From: Nissolia schottii
Lineage: Eukaryota; Streptophyta; Magnoliopsida; Fabales; Fabaceae
Assembly: GCA_003254905.1 (NCBI GenBank)
Contig: QANU01048639.1
Span: forward strand, 85,051-149,050
DNA: 64,000 nt
Direction of reading: 5' to 3'
Below the pieces are notes generated by a model. That model was not told where the DNA came from, searched no databases, and saw nothing but the letters and a program-made list of their open reading frames with translations. The position numbers and the translations under genes were made by a program. Shown one piece after another: positions 58,000 through 64,000 of this stretch; the stretch's first letter is position 1; each line of letters begins with the position of its first letter.

Positions 58000-60847
58000 T
58001 GAAACACCCTAGCTAACTGTTTACCCGTACACAGTAAACAATGCTCACTAGGTTGGTTTATCTGATCAGAATACTTTAGTCCATAGTTATCTTTCGAAAC
58101 TAGTTATTCAAGAAAATAAGGACCAATTTAAAACTTTTAATGACACCATATAAATACTAAAATAGAGCCATGCGCTGGGAAGAGTAATATAACAAAACGA
58201 GTAATCATAATACAGTAACATATTCATTACATATCTCAGTGGTCCATTACATAGAGTCACAAAGCTATATATACATAATAAGTATGATACATCACATGTA
58301 CATGGATCAAAACATCAACTACATAGGTCATAATACAGCATATCAAAATATAAGGGCTGCTAGAGACCCTTGGCAAAAATCTGGACATCCAGCTATCTCT
58401 ATGTCCTATCCTGTCATTGCCGCTCATGGCTCTACTGGCGGCTCATCAGCATCCTCAAAACATGAATCATCATCAGCACCTGAAGTCATAAAAAGTGGGG
58501 GATGAGAACTGTAGGTTCTCAGTGGAATAACCTTAGTTCCTGAGTCATACAATAGATTATGTCGGACTTCAGGCCGCTCAGAGATCTCTAGTGGACATAC
58601 ATACTAATCAGCCTACTATTTATTATCTTGCCTATCTGAACGGCTTTAGCAGCATTAACATGTGACATGGGAACTATTCTTGCTTACTACATTCTCGTGC
58701 TGATTAACAGTTCGTGAATATATTTAACCGTTTTGAGCGTGCTCTTGACGGTACGGCATAACAGCAGAAATTGAATTGAATAACGGCATGTAATCAGAAT
58801 ACATTCAGCATAACGGAGCCATCAGAATGAACATCACATTATTCAATACAGACATAGCTGAATTCAGCAGAATATAAACATAACAGAATTCGGCAGAATA
58901 TAAACATCACAGAATTCAGCAGAATACATATCACAGAATTATCAACCTAACCATGACAGAATAAGCATCATAACATGTCTAGCAGGATGTACAGAGTAAC
59001 AGCATTTAACAGCATAACAGAATACAGCAGTGCAGCAGAATTCAGCAGTATAACAGCATAGGTGTTATTCCCACCATAATAATGTCCTCTGTTGACACTA
59101 GTATGACGGAATAACCTCACACCCTCAGTATAGGCTGACACTGTCCTGACCTTACTGCAGTGGGCTTCCACCTGCCATGTGCCCCTAGGGACCCCTCGAT
59201 AGTGGGCTGGTATTATACCCCCACCTAAGCTTGCCCCCGTACGACAATGCATAGGCGTGGTAACCGCACACCTCCAGGTATGCCATCTCGACACCACCTG
59301 TGGCGGGCTTCCACATTCAGGATGCCTAAACCTCCTGAAGTGGGATCATAGTGGCTCACGTGATTCACGGCCTTCTCAGCATGTGGCATATAGCCTTTAT
59401 CAGCATTGGCATTTAGCCATAATTTCAGCAGTATGGGCATTGGCCCTAATTCAGCAGTATTGGGCATTGGCCCTTATTCAGCAGTAATTTTGGGCATTTT
59501 GTACCTGCAGCATGGCATACTTGTTCCCTATGGTTCATTTCAGCATCTTTTCTTATTTCAGAGTTAATTATCATATCTTTAACTAGGTGTCTTAGAGTAC
59601 ATGGTATATCACATATTTGAACATAATTTATCCATAACATGCATATTCCATCTTAATTCCTAACATACAGCTTATACATGCATACAATCCAGCCATCAAT
59701 CATCATACAGCATCAAATACCATACTATGAGCCTCAAGAGGGTACCATCAGCTTTTCTTAGTCTCAAGCCGCTCAGCGAAAACTGAGGTTCGCTTAGCGG
59801 TTTGGACCTTGGCGCTCAGCGATAAAGGTTGCATCGCTCAGCGGTACCAACCTTATCGCTCAGCGACTNGGCGGTTCGGTTGTGCGCCGAATTTTCTACC
59901 CCGACACGTCTAAATTCCTAGGGATATTTTTATTTAAAATCTTCCATCTCAATTATCTAATCATGATTAGAAAATTAATTAATCATGATTATTCCCCTAA
60001 GAGAAAATCGGGATGTTACAATACACATACAAGCACATAAACCTCTTGAAACCTCAAAGAGGCAAGGAACTAGAATTACCCACTTCCTAAATAGCTTCTT
60101 GATGCTTGAGGAAAGATGAAATCAAGCCTTGCTTGCTTGCTTGAGCCTCCTTGACCTAAAATGAAACCTTAGCATAATTAGGCAAAAACTTAAGTTATGG
60201 AACCTTTGGTTCTTCTCACTAAGTGAAGAAAGCTCACCACCTTACCACTTGCTTGCCTTCTTGATGAAGTTAAGAGTGGTTGATGATGATGAGAACAAAA
60301 GATGATAATTAAACTTTGGGTGAATATGGAGCTTTGAAGTCTTGGAACTTAGGAAGAAGAAAAGGAAATGCTTTGGTGTGTTTGGTGTGTGTATCTTCGG
60401 GCTTGGCATGGGGGATGCAGCCGTGCCTTTTTTCTTTATCTCATGGCTATGTGTAATTCCTATTTTACCCTTAGTATGTCTTAGGTTATGTTTGATCATT
60501 AATTGTTTATGTCCGGACGTCCTAAAAATATTCCGGGCATCCCGTTGTGACCTATTAATTATCCTGGTTAATTCTAAAATATTACCTGACATATTCTTGA
60601 TTTATTTTCATATTAATATATTTTACAAACTCCTATGAGTCGTAAAGAAATTACAGTAAAATCCTAATTTCGATCCGAACGTCACCGGACGTCCCGAGAT
60701 CGTCAAAGAATTATTTTTAACTAATATTACAGAAATAAAATTAATATTTAAATTTTATTCATTTTATCTTGCCTTTTCCTTATTATTATATTTTTAATTT
60801 TGTCTTAAATAGCATTTTAAATTGGAGGAAAAAGTCGGGTTGTTACA
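58000..60847 (-). mobile_element. Element G: solo LTR of the element A family
   Basis: 2848 bp, TGAAACACCC ... GTTGTTACA on the + strand, the same ends as the A LTRs. The target duplication tgatg is perfect (57995-57999 and 60848-60852). The sequence contains one undetermined base at 59869, followed by ~150 bp (59870-60020) not found at this place in the A LTRs. Confidence 0.9.
59870..60020. other. Foreign segment after an undetermined base inside G
   Basis: Starts right after the N and ends GGGATGTTACA, like the end of a C-type LTR (GAGATGTTACA). After it the A-family LTR resumes. It also replaces several hundred bases present in A (about 12790-13000). Confidence 0.6.
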
Positions 60848-61617
60848 TGATGTCTCCAGATCTTGATAGCAAACACTATGGCTGCAAGCTCCAGATCATG
60901 AGTGGGATAGTTGACTTCATGAATCCGCAGCTGTCTCGAAGCAATTGCCACTACTTGACGATTCTGCATGAGCACACACCCCAGTCCTGTGTGGGACGCA
61001 TCACAATATACTTCGTATGGGCCTTGAGGGTCAGGCAAAATCAATACTAGAACGTACGCCAGCTTCTCCTTCAGAGTACAAAAACTCTGTTCACACTCCG
61101 GCGTCCAGAAAAACGGTACATTCTTTCTGGTCAGCTTGGTCAACGGCAGTGCAATCTGTGAGAATCCCTTGATAAATTGCCGGTAATACCCCGCAAAGCC
61201 TAAGAAACTCCGTACCTCGATAATTATCATGGGCGTCTCCCATTGTTGGACTGCCTCTACCTTGCCCAGGTCAACAACCACACCATGTTCCGATACTACA
61301 TGGCCTAAGAACTGTACTTCCCTTACCCAAAATTCACATTTGGACAGTTTTGCATATAGCTTCTTGCTCCTCAATAATTCCAATACTGTCCGCAAATGCT
61401 CCCCGTGCTCCTTCTCACTTTTCGAATATACCAGGATGTCATCGATAAACACATAACACACTGGTCTAGGTACTTTCTGAACACATGATGCATATAGTCC
61501 ATGAATATAGCCGGGGCATTAGTCAACTCAAAAGCCATAACAGTAAACTCATAATGTCCGTACCGCGAACGGAATGCCGTCTTCGGGATGTCTTCATTTG
61601 CTCTATTCTGATTCCAT
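60848..61617 (-). pseudogene. Element C RNase H N-terminal part and reverse transcriptase palm
   Basis: RT palm [34 protein letters not shown] and [15 protein letters not shown], then RNase [19 protein letters not shown] and [20 protein letters not shown]. It is open from 61461 to the G insertion. A one-base frameshift lies near 61462, before the segment [19 protein letters not shown]. Homology ends at about 61617. Confidence 0.85.
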
Positions 61618-62960
61618 CACCTTATGTACTATAGCTTTTTTTTTAATTATATTTTATAGTTAGTTGAGTTTATATTTTTGTCAACTGAAAAGGAAAAAAT
61701 TATTTTTCGCAAAACAACTTATAAAAAAAGTGAGATTAATTTTTAAGTACAAATAATATAAGAGTTTTCAAAAATGATTGAATATCTTACTACGTGGGAA
61801 AGTTGAAAAATTAAATTTATTTTCATAATTATTTATTTTAACTATATTTTTTAATATAATTAATTATATAATAATCAATTTATGTTTAGATACAACTAAA
61901 AAGTAATTTAAGATAATCTGTTTTATTTGGATTGTGTGAAAAAATTATTTTTGTATGATAAATTATTAAAAAAATATATGAAGTAATTATTTATATTATA
62001 ATATTAATAGTTTGAGTTATTTTAGTAAAATATGAGAAAAAGATTTTTTTTTAATCAAAAAAGCGAAAGTTTTTCTAACTTAATGTACAAAATGTTACTT
62101 TAAACAACCCCAACCGCCATAAAATAGCTGTTTTGTTTATGCAAAACTACTTTTAATTATTTTTTTGTTTAATACCTAAACATAATATATTATTTTTAAT
62201 TTGCTTTTTATAAGAAAAAATAGTCTTTGCTTTAAATTCTCAAACATGCTTTTAACTCATTATTTTGAAAGTCTTTTACATGATTAGGTAACTATAATGA
62301 TAAAAAAAATGCTCTATTACTTAGGATTAAATATTAATAATTACTTAATACATTAAATTTAAAATTTAAAAAAGTATTATATCTTATAAATATTCTTATG
62401 GTATATACATATACATGTTAAAGTCCCTATGCATATCAAGTATTGAGATAAACTTTACACCAGAGAAAGAAAATATATAAATCATACAAAAGACATAATT
62501 AAAATTATAATAACTATGTACTAAGTAATTTCTTAATAGATAAAATGAAAAATTATATTAATAACAATAATAATAATACTAAGCAACGAATGAAAATGAA
62601 CATAACAATATTAATAATAATAAAAAAGAATGAATGATAATAATAATAATAATATAAATATAAACCAGATTATTCTGTAGGATATTTTCTGAAATGTGTA
62701 ACAATGGGTTCATAGTGTCATCTTCCCTTCTCACCATCGTAATGATTTTTTCTTTTAAACTACATATATAAAATTCACTGTGTCATCGTTACAACCGGTT
62801 TGCAATGAAAAAATTAATAACTACAATGAAAACTACAATAAATTAGTATGTACAAATTAAAATTGCAATGAAAAGCAAAAAAAAAAAATTATGTACATAA
62901 AACTCATAAAATTATACCAGCAAAAATGGAAGAAGTATGTGAAAATGTAATGGAAGAAAA
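61618..62960. other. AT-rich sequence, no gene seen
   Basis: Very AT-rich, with poly-A/T runs and AAT repeats (62560-62660). No LTR, coding or RNA feature is recognised. It begins abruptly where element C is truncated. Confidence 0.5.
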
Positions 62961-63420
62961 GAAAAAGAAAAATGAAATCAAGCAGAAATGGGGAAAAAAA
63001 AAAGGGAAGCAAGCAGAATAGGTGGAGGAATTTTCGGAGAAGTGGGGATGGGGAGGAACGGGGGACCAGTACATATAGATGAAGAAGTGAAGAGAAATGG
63101 AGAAAGAGGTGAAGTCCGCGCTTGGGAAACAGAGGTTTGTTGCACTGACGCGGCTACAGGTCTGAAATCGCCGGCATCAGTGGCTATTTCAGAGGCACCA
63201 TTAACGCTGCGCAGAGTGTCCTCCCCTTATTCTTCCCGCAGTCCACCTCTGTCCCCCACTCCACTGCATGCCACCCACGTCGCACACTTGCAGCTGTCAC
63301 TGTCTCCCCTCTCTGAAATCGCCGCAGCTCCTGGCGATTTCAACCTTGTTTTATTTATTATTTTTTATTTACGAATTTTCTGAAATCGCATTGCACAGTG
63401 GCGATTTTAGAAATTTGTCC
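62961..63420. other. GC-richer patch with three gaaatcgcc hairpins
   Basis: Inverted repeats lie at 63162-63172/63182-63192 (one mismatch), 63315-63323/63333-63341 (perfect, GAAATCGCC/GGCGATTTC) and 63379-63389/63401-63411 (one G-T pair). A 131-codon + strand open frame (62988-63383) crosses them but has low-complexity composition and no known motif; I do not call it a gene. Confidence 0.5.
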
Positions 63421-64000
63421 CACACATTCGTAATTTCACATATTGGCCCATATATTCAGATTGCTTTCCATGGAAAGCCACATAAATGTCAATACTCCTA
63501 ACTTTGGCGCCAAGTGCTTCATGAACATTAACATTATTTTTAAAATTAAATAATTTCTAAATTTAGATTCAATTAGGTACATACCGCGCATTTGCGGGAG
63601 TGTAGATTCTAGTAGCATTAATAATTTGCCATTTGTCTATTTCTCTATATGTCCCTCATCTACGTATCTATGTATATATACAATCTAACATCGGTATACA
63701 TTAGTAATAAAATTAATGAACAAAACACTCTCATTTTCTAATTCAATCACAAACACAATATGTCTATTGAAATACAACACATAGCTCCACCATCAAAAAT
63801 AAAAATCTTAAAAATCATGAAATACAACACACAAGACCCCAATACATACAACCACTTCATGAAACACCACACGTTCAGCCACAAAACATAAGCATTCTAC
63901 ACAAGCAGTATAAGCATTGGTTGATATTTGACTAAAATAAGAAACCCAGCTGTGTACAAAAATAACAAAGGCTAAAGTGAACCATAATCACCCGACTAAA
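63421..64000. other. AT-rich sequence, no gene seen
   Basis: No feature recognised apart from simple AT-rich sequence. Confidence 0.4.

Larger units (their letters stand above)
40121..61617 (-). mobile_element. Element C: Tekay-like Ty3/gypsy element, right end lost, interrupted by E and G
   Basis: The left (3') LTR is 40121-43462, followed by integrase (43463-44298), element E, integrase/RNase H (57064-57994), solo LTR G, and RNase H/RT (60848-61617). After 61617 homology stops inside RT, so the rest of pol, gag, PBS and the 5' LTR are missing. Protein similarity to element A is clear along all pieces. Many stops and frameshifts mark it as inactive and older than its inserts. No target duplication can be tested because the right edge is gone. 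Confidence 0.85.

Noticed and set aside
62988..63383. 131-codon + strand open frame
   Set aside because: No known motif, low-complexity, and it crosses three inverted repeats; not enough to call a gene.

Overview
This is a plant nuclear genome window, most likely from a papilionoid legume. A typical cytosolic glutamine synthetase gene (GS1) with ten visible coding exons and GT-AG introns lies at the left end. Almost everything else is a nested pile of LTR retrotransposons. The legume assignment is an inference from GS1 similarity and the look of the repeats, not a search result.

Layout. 1-3700: the 3' part of GS1 on the + strand (the first coding exon is upstream of the window), with a MITE-like repeat in one intron. 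4568-6709: a complete short LTR element with 214/215-bp LTRs, a perfect 5-bp target duplication and no gag or pol, carrying GC-rich, possibly captured sequence. 6997-7540: a second copy of the intron repeat. 9749-10171: a decayed plant-mobile-domain (PMD) gene fragment. 10173-61617: a nested retrotransposon stack. 61618-64000: AT-rich sequence plus one GC-richer patch with three hairpins.

The stack can be read from target-site duplications (TSDs). The oldest layer, H, is an LTR beginning at 10173. It was split by: A (10681-28439, - strand, Ty3/gypsy chromovirus of Tekay/Del type, TSD ctcag); D (28907-36410, + strand, Athila-type with gag and protease only); a hAT-type non-autonomous transposon (38087-39465, 8-bp TSD); and C (40121-61617, - strand, Tekay-like, right end lost). 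A carries B in its LTR (19523-26407, + strand, Athila-type, gag only, TSD ggtat). C carries E in its integrase (44304-57063, - strand, Athila-type with gag, PR, RT, RH and IN, TSD catag) and a solo LTR G of family A in its RNase H (58000-60847, TSD tgatg). E carries a solo LTR F of the B family (45275-46901, TSD cttac) and an unclassified LTR-like insert in gag. No pol gene is intact; most stops look like C-to-T or G-to-A changes (CAG to TAG, CGA to TGA, TGG to TGA).

The most unusual signals are not genes. (1) A palindromic word, CGCTCAGCG or CGCTGAGCG, is repeated about 5-10 times per LTR in every large LTR family except H, although these families belong to different gypsy lineages. (2) Short hairpin arrays keep the loop constant while both stem arms change together, seen in B (23171-23260), in the C LTR (41551-41748) and in the A/G LTRs (12053-12166, 59407-59419). 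(3) A hairpin with an AGGA loop and varying perfect stems sits about 18-21 nt before the 3' LTR of B, D and E, with a second copy next to an internal polypurine tract in E. Together they suggest selection on RNA or DNA structure in these elements. All were read by eye.
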